In this document: positions 10,681 through 27,985 of the stretch, piece by piece
How the letters are laid out: every line of letters starts with the position of its first letter
Numbering within the stretch: the first letter of the stretch is position 1
Assembly: GCA_006384855.1 (NCBI GenBank)
Contig: VCJN01001169.1
Location: 124,001 to 188,000 of the forward strand
DNA length: 64,000 bases
From: Tetraselmis striata
Taxonomy: Eukaryota; Chlorophyta; Chlorodendrophyceae; Chlorodendrales; Chlorodendraceae
Reading direction: 5' to 3'
The notes under the pieces: model-generated
The model's database searches: none
Told to the model about the DNA's origin: nothing
The model's input: only the letters and a program-made list of their open reading frames with translations
Program-made: the position numbers and the translations under genes

Positions 10681-13600
10681 ATCCTTATTTCTTTCTCGCC
10701 TTTTTTAATCTTGAATTTCACAGCGCACCGCCGGTCCCTCACCTGTATCTGTACTTGTATGTGTACTTTTTGCTTTTGCCTATACCTGAACCGACCTGTA
10801 CCCGTCTCGGCGTCGGCGCATTCCAGTAGTACAGATATCGGCACCGGTAGTATAATAAGATAGGCAGCTTTCTTGAAGTTGCCCGTAACATTGTACTACG
10901 CGGTAGTCTCTTATTGCTTACGTTTTTGTGATCAAAACCGGTAAAATAGATACGTATTGGTGGGATTTCCGTCCTGGTTAATAAACCCCCGAACTTCGCA
11001 CTTCGCAGTGTCATCGGGCCCTGAACACACGCTTTACGAGTACAGGATGGAGTACGCGCGCGCTCTGGAAGGTGTAGAGTAGGGTACTCGTGTGTGTAGT
11101 AAAGAGTACTCGCGTACGCGTCGGATAGTGACGGATACCACGTTAGGGCGCGGGAAGGCGCGCGCACATTAGAAGCGCATCAGCAGGATCAGCCACGGGC
11201 AATGGGGATCGGCCGGGCCGACGAGCGCGGAATACTGCTCACAGGGGGGGGGGGGGGGGGCGGGCGGCGCCGACCACCTCAGTACGGTGCTACCACTTCT
11301 CAGCGTTGCCCGCGTCGCGACACTACTAGCATCTTGCGTCACGCATATGCGAACAGTCGTTCGCGTCGTGCGCATGACAGCAAGAAACTTATCAATACAA
11401 CATAATGTCGCCTAGTAAAGCGGCTAGCAGCGTTATCGACAAGTGCAAGTCTTCGGAGGCCGCCGCCACGCATTCTCCAGCCACCCGCCGCCCACTAGTC
11501 TCCTCTGTCACTCGGGCTTCGCCGCCACAGGCTGCACCTTTCGTTAGCGCCGCCCCATGCCCATCGTTCCCACAAGCCCAGCCGCGTCTGACATCACAAC
11601 CAGCCACCTGCCGCGGAGTCCGCCGCTATATTAACAAAGGGGTAAAGATGGGTAGCATTAGTATTGCCCGAGGCCATTGTACCGACTTGAGCCGGCTAGA
11701 GTAGCCGGTCCCGGAAAGGGGGATTGCGCAGCTTTGATGGGGTGCGTTACTGTGGGGACGAGTGAGAACGGCCTGCCAGCCGGGGTTTTGTAGTAGCAAA
11801 TGTACCTGGCGCCCATTTGCAGCTCCCGCGCCGGCACTACGGCACCCGTCCGCAGAATGGTGGGCGCCGCAGCGCCAACCTGCGCTTGCCCATACAAAGG
11901 CCGAGTCGTAACCGAGATCCGGTGCCTGTCCATACAATGGCCTACCCGCCACCGTGCGTCGTGGCCATGTGCAGACGGGCGCTTGCCCAGCGTCTCCCAA
12001 AATGAAAATGGGACGAGACAAACGTTCCATGCTACCATGGGTCGACTTGAGTAGACACGGGCTAACATACGCCCCGTGTCCACACAGATGTGACCCGGAT
12101 TGCTCCATGTGTACATAGGCCATTCCATGTGGACATGGGTCATCGATGGAGGCTCCATGTCTACATGGACCGCTCCATGTACACATGGGCCGTATATCCA
12201 TATGGGTCTTAACACATATACAAATGGGCTTGAAGAGGCGCCACCAAGGGGGAGGAAGCAGCAGCAAATAGCGGGGCATGGGAGGGGTCCTGAGGCATAT
12301 AGATGCCATGAGCCGTGTCCAACGGGCCGCGGGATGGACCCTGCGCGGCTGTAGGCGCCTCCGGAGCAAGATGAGATTTTACAAAATGCGCGTTCCTATG
12401 CGCCGCGAAGAGGCGAGGCACGAGCGGGGGAAAGGGGGGGGGGTATATGGCACGCGAGCCGCGAATCTATTATCACACAATACTACTACACTGAAAGCGT
12501 CGGGGATAGGGGGGGCGCTGGCATCGCCGCCACCAGGCCCGAGCAGCGCGCAGTTGACCGAGGGCATCAACTTATTGGCGACGAACTGCATGTAAATGCG
12601 CCATTCGAGTAATTTGTTACCGTTCGGTTGTCGCAATGCACAAGCTAGTCGGCCGCGGGGAAAGCCGCGCCCGATATTGTTGTATGCGGCGCTATAGGGG
12701 GAGGGACGATGTTGGGGGGGGGGGGGGGGGGGGGGGTCGAGCGGGAGAGGACTCTTAAGGCGGTACGAAAGAGTCGAAGGGACGGCAAGTGGTCTTCAGT
12801 TCGCCTAACGATCGCCTAAAATACTCTTAGGAATGTGGTCTTATGTACGTGATGTCATGGCCTCTCTGTCTAAGACAGCTGACTCTTTGGCCTCTGTTCC
12901 TATGACTCCAGTAGAAGTACGTCTCACAGTGCCGTCGGCACTACACGCACGCGTGCGAGTTGCTTAGTAAATCGGCGTGACAAAGGGGTATGTATGTGCG
13001 GTCGGTCGACGCGAAATACGTCAAGCACTCCTCACCCTGTGCCGTACGACATGCCTCTCGCGAATGGACTATGAGTGCCCGCACGCGCGCACATGCGCAC
13101 ACGACCGTACGATATCACGACACGATTCGACGACGACGCGCAGTACCGACTGCTCGCGTATGGCAACAAGCACGCTAGTGCTGATTAGGAGCGTTCGGTA
13201 CGCTAATCTATCGGTCGGTCGGTCGGTCGACAAGTTCAGGCAGTTGGTACAACGGGTTCTAGCCTAGTGAGCCTATCACATGAGGTAAAAGCAAGACGGG
13301 CGTCACGACACAAACAACACGGGCGTAACCGCGGCTCACCACCGTTGCTTGCTGCGCGATATCACTCGCAGCTCGACAGCATGTTGTACTGCCCCTGAAG
13401 GACAACAATGGGCGAGGCACGTGCATGTGTGAGGTGCACATAGCCGAGGTGTTTGTGGTGTAGTAGCGTGGTTACAAGATGGGTGGGCATGAGACGTTTG
13501 GAAAGCCACAGAGCGGGCGGGCAACGAGTCGACAGGATGTTGAAGGCATCCCCAGGGCGCGCGAGCCGACTAATAAGCCACTAGGCCTTCTCACGCGCTA

Positions 13601-14720
13601 TTGGTCTGTACGGGCACCGTGGTTGGCAACAATTAGCCGTTGATACGAGCCCTAGGTCTGTCGCTGGTTCTAGGTGTGAGAGCTGTTCGACAGACAGTCG
13701 GTTGTTGCGCCACGGGTGAGTGCTTGCTTGGACATCATCAAGCACCAACATACAAAGATGTAGCGCTACTGCCAGTACTAAAAGTGATACCCGTATGACA
13801 GGCGACGAGTACTCGACGGTATGCCAAGTACGCAAGTCCTCGTACGTGCGCATGCGTACGCTGAAACGTTGCACGCTGTGACAACTACAATAAAAAAGTG
13901 ACGAGTGTGTAGTACTTTATAGCTGAGTGCCGTAGCGCTGCCGGCCCACTCCCACTCAAAACCCCCGCATACAGAACGAACCTTATTTGGAAATTATCCG
14001 AAATCTATTCCGGGCTTTTCTGTGGGTTTATTAAATACGTACCGACGAGACGGAAATTGTGAGGGAATATGCGCGTGGTGGTGAGAGACAGTGCTATAAT
14101 TCCACTGTGGTGGTGGTTGAATATATTCCGCTTACATGCCGTCAAGCGCCGTGCCTGATATATCAGGCGGCGCGATGCGGCCGGTAGGGCGCGGGGGCAA
14201 CCCGTCATCTGACGGGCGCGCGCTACGCGCCTATCGTGCTATGGTGATTAGGTCTAGTGAGGGTATAGGATATATCCTCACATTCGACTCATACACTGAA
14301 GGGTCGAAGATGATCTGCGTCGCGCAGCAGTTGTCGCGCCCGGGTAATCTACAGGCTCCGAGCAGGATGAAGAACATTATCCTTTGCAGTATCCAACTCG
14401 CACGACGAGTAGAGTAAGCTTCCGCTGACGAAGGGAGCGGAGTTATGATTCGAGGAAGGTAGTCGTCGAGAAGTTTCGACTACCCTATGCTGCCTCTTGG
14501 CAGGATCGCTACGTACCGGCGGCTTTCAGAGAAGCCTATTATAGTTTTCCGGCGGGGTAATTGCCGACGCCCGCAGCAGTCGCTATGCGACAGGCGATTG
14601 GATTCGGTGGCGATCCGCATTGGCCGGGTCGTCCAACACTGCGGGATATCATATCAGATTATATGTTTCTCTGCGGGATCGAACCCGGATCCAACGCCGT
14701 AGAAGCACCAACTGTAAGGA
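10681..14720. other. repeat and low-complexity tract without a recognised gene
   Basis: Contains G runs at 11246-11261, 12430-12437 and 12714-12737, the palindrome array at 12054-12207, and a CGGT tetranucleotide run near 13208-13228. The ORF at 11405-11704 is Ser/Pro/Ala-rich and the ORF at 14136-14417 shows no known motif. A tRNA-like B box on the minus strand near 14665-14690 (GGGTTCGATCCCGC) suggests another SINE scrap. Confidence 0.4.
12054..12207. repeat. array of CCATGT-NN-ACATGG palindromes
   Basis: Palindromic units start at 12105 (CCATGTGTACATAGG), 12125 (CCATGTGGACATGGG), 12155 (CCATGTCTACATGG) and 12175 (CCATGTACACATGGG), with a shorter relative (ATCCATATGGGT) at 12196. An 8-bp stem, GACACGGG/CCCGTGTC at 12054-12061 and 12073-12080, precedes them. 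Unit starts are 20, 30 and 20 bp apart. No flanking gene explains the array. Confidence 0.6.
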
Positions 14721-14732
14721 TACTGCGCAAAA

Positions 14733-14989
14733 CAAGGTACATCCCTTGTCCGCTCGTTAGAGCGGTCGTCTCGTACGCGAGAGACCCGGGTTCGATTCGT
14801 GGCTGATGTATTTCGGCAATATCGGCCCGGCGTGTCCCGGGTTTACTCAGTTGATGCATTAGCCCTTCGGGGTTCGAATGAGGCAATGGTCTACTGGCTA
14901 TGCCAGACCTACGACAACAGTTGGCGCACGAGGTCAAGTGCTGGGGCGGCTTCGGCCGATGTCCCGGGGCGCGAACTTTACTTTACTTT
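14733..14989 (+). repeat. tRNA-derived SINE (family A), full-length
   Basis: Head CAAGGTACATCCCTTGTCCG, then the A-box-like CTCGTTAGAGCGG and the B box GGGTTCGATTCGTGG, a second B-box-like CCCTTCGGGGTTCGAATGAGG, the TGCTGGGGCGGCTTCGGCCG block, and a (ACTTT)n tail. Flanked by TACTGCGCAA at 14721-14730 and 14990-14999, a 10-bp target-site duplication, so the element spans close to 257 bp including short junctions. Confidence 0.9.
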
Positions 14990-15244
14990 TACTGCGCAAT
15001 ATGCACCAGGCACTGGGTACCCACATGGGGATTTGTGTGGTACATATCCTTACAGAAATCCCCAGCCGAATGTATATATGTATTATTAAATATGTATTAT
15101 TTAAACATCAAGGCTTGAACATATATGCGCACCAATCCCACCAATACGTTCGGGTAAGGAATATTACCACGATAAGTAGACCCGTTGCAGGAGTTTGGAA
15201 TCGAGAGTCGTCACTGCATACTCGTACCGGTATTGTCTCATCTC

Positions 15245-15325
15245 ATTTTGAGGACCTTTCTGATTGCCTTTTATTTTGGTGATTTTCGATATCGCCTTCT
15301 GCTGCTAGCTCATGTAAGGTACTGT
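15245..15325 (+). repeat. LINE-like 3' end (same family as 9321-10205)
   Basis: GAGGACCTTTCTGATTGCC through GCTGCTAGCTCATGTAA matches 10135-10205 almost base for base. Only about 80 bases of the element are present, a typical short 5'-truncated insertion. Confidence 0.65.
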
Positions 15326-15490
15326 CTCATCTCGTAAAGACGCAGTGATTCAGTACCGGGGTACGTCACGAATCGAATGAGGACCTGAAAAATGGGCCAC
15401 CGCGCGGATAGGCGGGCTGGTCCCAGCTCGCCTAGGCCGTCTGTCCGGATTACGAGTACCTGTACCCGTAATACCGGCAAAACCTTTAGA

Positions 15491-15746
15491 CAAGGTACAT
15501 CCCTTGTCCGCTCGTTAGAGCGGTCGTCTCGTACGCGAGAGACCCGGGTTCGATTCCTGGCCGATGGATTTCGGCAATATCGGCCCGACGTGTCCCGGGT
15601 TCACTCGGTTGATGCATTAGCCCTTCGGGATTCGAATGAGGCTATATGGTCTATGGGCTATGCCAGACCTACGACTGCGGTTGGCGCACGAGGTAAAGTG
15701 CTGGGGCGGCTTCGGCCGATGTCCCGGGGCGAACTTTACTTTACTT
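15491..15746 (+). repeat. tRNA-derived SINE (family A), full-length
   Basis: Nearly identical to the copy at 14733: same head, two B-box-like motifs and the tail GGGGCGAACTTTACTTTACTT. No clear target-site duplication was found. The 3' flank (TTGGAATCGAGAG) repeats sequence at about 15190, which may reflect a local duplication. Confidence 0.9.
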
Positions 15747-15847
15747 GGAATCGAGAGCCGTAAGGATCAATCGTAGTACTGTACGGGTAGTCGCTACATT
15801 GTTCAGCCCCGCGTCCGCCGACCCGCCGACCCGGGGCCCGGCGTCCG

Positions 15848-15989
15848 TCCGGCGACGGCGACGGCGACGGAGACTGAGACGGAGACGGAGACGGAGACGG
15901 TCGTCCGGCGACGAATGTTGTACGGCGTCCGGGTCCGGTCCACGCGGCGGGCTCGGCGCTTCGCGCCATGCCCGCCCCGTGGACCGGAC
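15848..15989. repeat. GGCGAC/GGAGAC hexamer repeat followed by a strong hairpin
   Basis: A run of GGCGAC then GGAGAC hexamers (about 15848-15900) is followed by GTCCGGTCCACG at 15933-15944 and its exact reverse complement at 15978-15989. A further inner stem (GGCGC-TTC-GCGCC, 15955-15967) completes a cruciform-prone structure. No gene is assigned. Confidence 0.6.
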
Positions 15990-16339
15990 GAACGGCGACG
16001 ACCGGCCCGACGGGCGGCGGCCGGGCGGCCGGTACGACCCGTACCGGTAGTCAGCAGGTAAGCGCGACGGTTATTTTGGCCTGCGCGGAATTACTACGGA
16101 ATGTACAAGGGATGCATTGTTAATCTATATAATCTATGTGAAATCGTTCCGAAAGTCGGCGACAGACTCACGCACGCACGCACAGACTCACCTCGTAATT
16201 AATATGGTAGGATGCACGGAGAATAATTATACCCCGCATTATATATTTTCCTTAGACAAATCATCAAAATACCCCCATAATTCAAAATTTCCCTGGGGCT
16301 GCCTCCGGTATGCCCGTCGCCGTCGTCGTAGTAGTACCA

Positions 16340-18597
16340 GTACCAGTGACTCGCGATTCACCCCGAGGTGCAGCAGTGTGATACCACGTTGGAGGTCAAT
16401 GACGGGGCGGCGCGCTTCAACGCCGACGATGGAATTTTGGTGGGCCTTCCGGAGCACGTTTGGCCGGCTCTTCACGCCTTCCGCACGTCCATCAAGGCGT
16501 CCGTGGGGCTTGAGGTGCGCTTCGACAAGATGCAGGCGTACAGCGCAGACATGGAGGCGGCGCGGCGTGAGGCTCCGGCCGACATCGAGTGGCCAGAGCT
16601 AGATGGCCATCACGGCATCGCGGTCCTCAACGTGCCGCTCGGATCGCCAGAGTATGTGCAAGCGTACATGCGCGGCAAGGCGGAGGAGCTACGAGAGGAG
16701 GTGGACGCTAGCCTGAGCAAGCTTCTGTCTGCCAAGCCCAGCCGTCGGTACACCCACGCCTTGCATCACCACGCATGGGCCCTGCTCAAGCATTGCATGC
16801 AACACAAGGCGGGGTATTGGCTCCGCAATTGTCTTCCGTCCGAGGTGGAGGCCTTTGCGGAGGCGGTGGATGCCACCATCCTCGCGGCGGTCGAACGGGT
16901 GCTAGGGGTCTCTTTTGATCCCTCCACGTACGGCACCGACACCAATCCGGTGGTCACCGATTTCTTGGCGGAGCTTTTGCACGACCCCGACCCCATGGCA
17001 GCGGAGGTGGCTACCTTGAGCGAGGATGCAGTGGCCAGGGCGCGCAGCAGGCTTCACCTCCCCACTCGATTGAAGGGAGCTGGCATCCGCCGCATGGCTA
17101 CCGTTCGTGATGCCGCCTTCATCGGCTGCATGAACGCCATCCTCCCAAGGTTCCTGACTAAGGACTCCGGCACCAACACCCCCACCCCTGGTTTCTTCGA
17201 CCCACAGCTCGGGTCCGTACTTGGCCGAGGCAGCTTCAACGCAAATTCTTCCGCCCGCCAGTATGACCACTTCCTCAACGATGCTCATGGGTCGGACAGC
17301 TACGCCGCGGAGATGCGCGAGGCGTGGGGCCGCCTCCAAGCGGCTACTGCTGGCCATCTCGGCGACGCAGATGCACGCCAGATAGAGCGGGAAGTGGAGG
17401 CTGCGTCGGGCTCGCAAAAGAAGCTGACGGCATTTCTAGACCAGGCCAACAACTCTCGGCTTCGAAATGAGGTGTGCGCTCTCCCTGCCACATGTAGGGA
17501 ACGGATCTTGTTCAACCAGCTCGACGCGGCGTCAGGCATGTGGACAGTGGCCATCCCCACCGCGCGGACAGCTATGACTCCGCATGAGCTGCGGGAGGTC
17601 GCTGCCGGGTACTTCTTTCTGCCTAGCCCGTGCTTGGCCCCGGTGGTTGGGTGCCAGATTATTCTGCCCTCGACGGAGCACAACCCCGTCATTGTTGATC
17701 TATACGGCGACGCGCTCATGAACCTCCCGGCGCCTGGAGACGCTCACTGGCGTGTACAGCACGACGCTATCGCAGATGCCTTCCGCGATCACTGTGTTCA
17801 CGACCTAGGTATCGCGGTACGGCGGGAGGTGGATGACTTGTTCCAGCAGGCAGTGCCTCTCGGCAACACCGTACCCCGGGATGAACTCAAGGACCTAGTG
17901 CCGGACGCAGAGCTCCCCCTTCCGGCGTTCAACGTCGTGACCGGGAGCTATGATCCCCGGAGCTTGAAGTCCACGCTGCTAGAGTTCAAGACTATGCGGT
18001 ACGGGGTCAAGTACACTTCAGTGCCCCGGGCCACAGCTGTGGATCGGTTTGAGCGCTCCCTGTTGGGCGACATACAACGGGGGTTGGCTGCGCGGGACGC
18101 GGCGTGGCACAACACAGAGCCCGGACACAAGGGTCCTCTTCGAGACATCCTGGATATGTCGGAGTACACGGGCATGGTCTTCGGCACAGTGGGTGAGGTG
18201 AGCAAGGGGGTGCACCGCACAGTGCGTGGTATCGCATGCTTGGCTGCGGACCGGGGTGCCCTCTCATCGCGGGGCACTCGGTGCATCACCCGGGCTCACC
18301 AGGAGGCCTTGCTCGCAAGAGATTTCCTCGGGGTCCTGAGCTTGGTGGCCGCTCGAGAGCGTGCTCGCTGCCTCATCAGACGGCGCAGATTCGTCTCCCA
18401 TCCCGTTGCTGAAGCTGCACAGCACGTCCGAGGATCACCCACACACACACGTGCTCGCGTGGCCCGGACTCTGAACCGTGTGCGCATCACTCATCCATCC
18501 CGCCTTATGCGGGATGCGGGCCGCTTTTAGGCGGCTTGCTGTGTTGATTTTCTAATTCTGGGGAACTGCCCTTTTTGTAATTCACACCAGTACCAGT
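16340..18597 (+). mobile_element. LINE-like non-LTR retroelement, 5'-truncated
   Basis: Recognisable coding sequence starts at about 16356 (IHPEV) and runs to the stop at 18528-18530. It begins just before the reverse-transcriptase catalytic box (ARFNADDGILVG, equivalent to YADD) and continues through the thumb and a long connector to a C-terminal region with TLLEFKTMRYG and VFGTVGEVS, typical of algal and oomycete retroelements. E-x-K preceded by an Asp resembles a PD-(D/E)XK nuclease core (inference). The 3' region GGGGAACTGCC ... TTCAC precedes ACCAGTACCAGTG at 18586-18598, which also lies upstream at 16336-16348, a likely 13-bp target-site duplication. The body is open throughout, so it may be young. 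Confidence 0.7.
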
Positions 18598-18638
18598 GGG
18601 GAACTGCCGCCCTTTTTGTAATTCACACCAGTACCAGC
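18560..18638 (+). repeat. doubled 38-bp LINE tail
   Basis: The unit GGGGAACTGCC ... TTTTTGTAATTCAC ... ACCAGTACCAG occurs twice head to tail, starting at 18560 and 18598, differing by a few bases. It covers the end of the LINE-like element and its presumed target duplication. Downstream to 18900 no gene is seen apart from two AGCGACTA octamers (18686, 18741). Confidence 0.6.
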
Positions 18639-18900
18639 AGTAGTAGTCCTCGCGCCCGCCCGAGCACTTCCGCGCAGTAAGGATTAGCGACTACAGGGCA
18701 GCGTGTCACTGTCAGCAGCAGCAAAGCGCGCGACGGCAGTAGCGACTAGTGCGCGCCGCCGCCAGCAAAGATGGTATCGACACGAAAGCGGCCGACGAAA
18801 CACCAAGTAGCTGGCGGCTGGCCTTAACCACACTGCGACTAATCCTCAGCGTCGATACAGCCCCGGCCCCGTTTCCCTACCCAACTAATCGATCGTTGCC

Positions 18901-24170
<5,270 letters not shown>

Positions 24171-24212
24171 GTGGCGCCCCCCCCCCCCGCCCCCCCAACA
24201 CCGGCCCCCGCA

Positions 24213-24326
24213 ATTTAGGGTCTTAGGGTTTTCATTTAAAACCCTGAACCCTAACCCCCCGATCACTGGCCCGCCGCCCCCGAGATTTAGCGTTTAGGAT
24301 TTTACAAACCCTTAACCCTAAACCCC
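24213..24326. repeat. inverted telomere-like blocks
   Basis: ATTTAGGGTCTTAGGGTTTT is followed by AAAACCCTGAACCCTAACCC, and a second degenerate pair (TTTAGCGTTTAGG, then AACCCTTAACCCTAAACCCC) follows at 24284-24326. The units resemble the plant/algal TTTAGGG telomere repeat arranged as imperfect hairpins. Confidence 0.55.
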
Positions 24327-24403
24327 CCTCCCCCCCCCCCCCCCCCCCTTTTACACACAACCACACACATATACATGCGCGAAAAGGGAGAAATTCTTCT
24401 ACT

Positions 24404-24508
24404 TACCTTGCCATATATCAGAATACACCACGAAATCCAAACGGAAACCTAAACTGGTGGCTCCAGAACACTTCACTATTTCTCCGACACCCGGACCCAG
24501 TTGATCCG
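24404..24508 (+). repeat. dispersed repeat R2, copy 1
   Basis: Shares TACTTACCT, ATATCAGAATACACCACGAA, AAACGGA and TTTCTCCGAC-like blocks with 29035-29140, and more weakly with 30345-30425 and 31316-31380. The boundaries are unknown and it has no coding potential. Confidence 0.55.
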
Positions 24509-27500
24509 TAGCGACTACTTGTAGTAGGTGGTGCCTTGTGCGGCCCGCGGTCGGCGCACCCTGATGCGGCCGGTGCCAGGGGGTGCCCGGCAGACGGTGT
24601 CCGCAGCGCGCTGACTTTGAGGTGTCGCTCATGGCGGCCCGCAGCAAATGCGCGAGGACTCGGGGCAGGGCGAGATCGGCGCGGCCCGCTGGCCCCGCGC
24701 ACGTCTCAACCTGTGAGCGAGGCGACGGAGACGGGCGCAGCGGCGGCGTCGAGAGCCGTCCGGAGCCGTCGGGGATCGCGCCGCAGCGCTGCGCGCCGGG
24801 AAGTGCGGTTTAAATGTTCAGCATGCTGGCGCAGTTGCTTTATCATTGGCTGCCGGTCTCATTATAACGATGTAATATAATGCGAATGGCTGGCTACACC
24901 TTTGTCATTGTCGTGTCGCATGCATGCCCCTCTCCTCTCATGCCCTTCGCCTGCCAGATGGGTTGTAGTTCCATGGAGTGAATGTTCCATCCTCTCCGAG
25001 GCGGTGGCTAGCCGGCGTGCACGGTATGACATCAATGCCATGCGGCGCACCTTCAGTGCCGCGGTATGACATCACGGCTGTTCTGCCCTTGTGAGCCGGT
25101 GCCTGTTAAACAGCGCCCAGCTGCGCAATGTCACACATCACGCGCCGCAGCACAGTGCGAGTTGCCCTGACCTCAACGACAATACGTCCGCCAACGACAA
25201 TACGTCCGCCAAATTACCATTAGTCATCGATGCGACACCCGGCATCGCTGCGCTTCCGAATATAGTGTTTTCGGTTGAATGCGGTGATTTTTAGTCGGCA
25301 TGTGCTGCTGGACATTGTGGGGTGAGACCGGCGTATGGTGCACATGCTGCCCGCCCGACAGGCTGCGTCACGGGTCAGCATGCTGCCTGGAGAGCAGAGT
25401 AGACCGTCGTGTGTTGCTCCGCAATTGACGGCCGCACGCGCAAGGATGGCCGGAAGCGAATAGGCCGCGGAAACGATGCAGCAGTGTGGCGCGAGGAGGT
25501 GCGCGTGCTGCCGGTGCGCGGAGGGTATAAATAATCGCATGAAAAGTTGTTGATGCGATGTTAATTATACTTGATAATAATAAAGAATAATTGACGCGAC
25601 GCTGTATTGTTGATAATTGAGGCTTCGGGGCGGTTGCTTCTGGCTGATCCCACACGCCTGGCTGATGTGTTGTTGAAGCATTGGGGGTGAGTTGAATGAG
25701 TGCACTGCATAATCAATATATGTTGCGTGCGCCATCGCCCGCACCAGAATGTGCGCATGGGACAACAGATGCGTGCGCATCATTGCTTGGGTTGAGCCTG
25801 GCGCCGCGGCCTTGGCCGGTGGGCGAAATAAAATGTCGGGCAATGCTGCTTCTTCCCCATAAAAATCCCAACACGTGCAGCATGATCGTTGGTTTTGGCA
25901 TTTTTGTGAGGTGCGCGGGGCGCTTGGGTGCGCCTCACCAGGTACTGCGCACGGATATGCGGCGCATCAGGCGCATCTAGAGTACAGTAGACATACGACA
26001 ACGCGACCTCAACCAGCGCGACTCGAGCACGAGCAGCATGGTAATAGCCTGCCAAATGATAAGGTGACAATATATACGATAAATCATGGGCGGCGGGGGG
26101 ACGAGCAGCTTATCTAGCGGAGACCGTTGAGCAGCTGTGTTCCATGTGGGGGCTGCGGGTGGCGGCCTACCGCCGTTACACTGCGCCCAAAGAGGTATAC
26201 ATACTTTGTGCCACTTAAGTGGACAGACTGTGGTTTCGGAGCTCTTGATGTGTGCGGTGGTGTGCGACGCACACAAGCCTGCGCGGGGATTGGTGGTTTC
26301 GGAGCAGCAGGCGGACGAACACCTCATCTGTTGGTGAAGTAGGAAGCGCGCGGCGGTATGATGATGTAGCAGCGCGCGGGGTAGTGGTGGCAAGGGCTGG
26401 GCGGCACGGAGTCACGGACAAATTTGCCAGACACGCAGCGGCTGCGCGGGCATCAGGGCTGCGGCAGCAGTTGTAATCACATGTTGACAGTGGAATAACA
26501 AGGGACGTATTGAAATCGAGCTGCGCAGCACGCGACGTAGTGCAGCACTGACAGCGCAGAAGCATGCATGTCCCTGTGTTGATGTATAGAAATCCGCGCA
26601 GCATGCATGTATTCATGTACAGGGCGGCAGTCATTTCCTCTAATGAACCCGAAGATAGCAGCTACCGCTCATCAATTGTGTAAATATGTACATGTGAAAT
26701 ATGCGTATTCTCGCCGTGGCGCCCACACAATGGTGCCCACGCCCCAATTGAGTAGTAGGAAGTGGCCATTGGCAGTATTTCTTCCAGTTCTACACTTGCT
26801 GCAAGAATGTCTTTATTCAGCAATGCTGACTACACAATTCCGACTATTATACTTGAGCGGCCAAATAAAGGTTTGTAACACGGCGGTATTTAATTGAATA
26901 GTCAAAACCGCGCGTCCGACTGTCCGAGGAACAATACATTACAAGCCGCCAATAATACTAATGGTATAAGGCATCACGTAACTTATTTTCAGGACGTGCA
27001 TGAGCCAGCCACGGCGGCACGTCACCTTATGTTGACTACGCGCGCTGCTCCCGCGGTTGCGGCGTGTCGACAGGTCCGCCAAGAATATATATTGACTCAT
27101 GGCGGATTACGCGAGTACTGAGTTTGAGAAGTAATACTGCATGTCGCGCTATCACAAATGTCGTTGCAATATAATGCAGCAGCATATTGCGTTATATTCA
27201 TGCTATCACATGGGCTGCTGAGGGGATACGGCTTGATTACTGTCGATATGATGTGCCATTATTTCACAAGTATATAAAAAGTAAAGACAAGATCGTAGTG
27301 CTATCTATGGGCGTGTGGTGCGCAACAATGTGTGTATCTTTACAACATATGTATCGGCATTTTGTTGATGATGCCAGATGAGCGTACCATATGAATATCG
27401 AGACGGGTGCAAGACTGCGAGCCAGCACTTGTTCCCTACGTGCTGTCGCTAGGTCACAGTAGCACATATTACAATAAATGCCACTGTTCCTGGTGCCACG

Positions 27501-27882
27501 GCGCGTTGGGTGCAGTATATTATTGCGATCAGCTTACTATTACCAGCACCGTGCCTGGTCTGCTTAGCGCGGGCTTGCCCCTGCCGCAAAAGCTCTGAAA
27601 CCAGTTCTTGGGTGTTCATGGATATGATGTCAACGAGCACGCCGTGCCCATGATTGATGAGAGAGTAGCGCATCAAAATGGCAACAGAATACAAAAGTGA
27701 TGGAACGTGTCGCCGCCAGCTCGCTACGGCGTGATACCTCTTCCCAAATGTATCAAGCGCTCATGCTATCATGCTGGGCAGCATCTTCGGCGCTATCTAG
27801 CAGCATGGAGCGTACATACTGGTCATTGGGACAGTGCGCGTAGGACACGTGAAGAGGCGGGGCATACATAACATGGGCGTAG

Positions 27883-27887
27883 TTACA
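27883..27887 (-). promoter_or_regulatory. candidate polyadenylation signal TGTAA for the IQ gene
   Basis: TGTAA on the minus strand lies about 100 bases after the stop codon at 27986. TGTAA is the usual chlorophyte polyadenylation signal, but five bases match by chance easily. Confidence 0.35.
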
Positions 27888-27985
27888 AGTGAAGCATGAT
27901 GACAGCTCAAACAACCTGCGAAGTCAACAACAAAAAAACATCATCCTTATGTATCTCGGCGTCCACTACAAAGGCACCAGTCGCA

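Larger units (their letters stand above)
24171..27882. other. gene-poor, relatively AT-rich tract
   Basis: Holds telomere-like TTTAGGG/CCCTAAA blocks (24213-24326), a 22-base C run (24327-24348), one R2 repeat (24404-24508) and an 18-bp tandem pair at 25175-25210. The last Obg exon may lie in the first few hundred bases, but I could not place it. Open frames between 25 and 27.9 kb show no recognised motif. Confidence 0.4.

Noticed and set aside
11626-12369. 247-codon minus-strand ORF
   Set aside because: It runs across the CCATGT palindrome array; the open frame follows from the repeat and shows no domain.
15745-16050. Arg-rich ORF across the hexamer repeat
   Set aside because: Encoded by GGCGAC/GGAGAC repeats and the hairpin; low complexity only.
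25050-27880. genes in the 25-28 kb tract
   Set aside because: Many frames of 60-140 codons but no motif, no consistent splice chain and AT-rich composition unlike the host genes.
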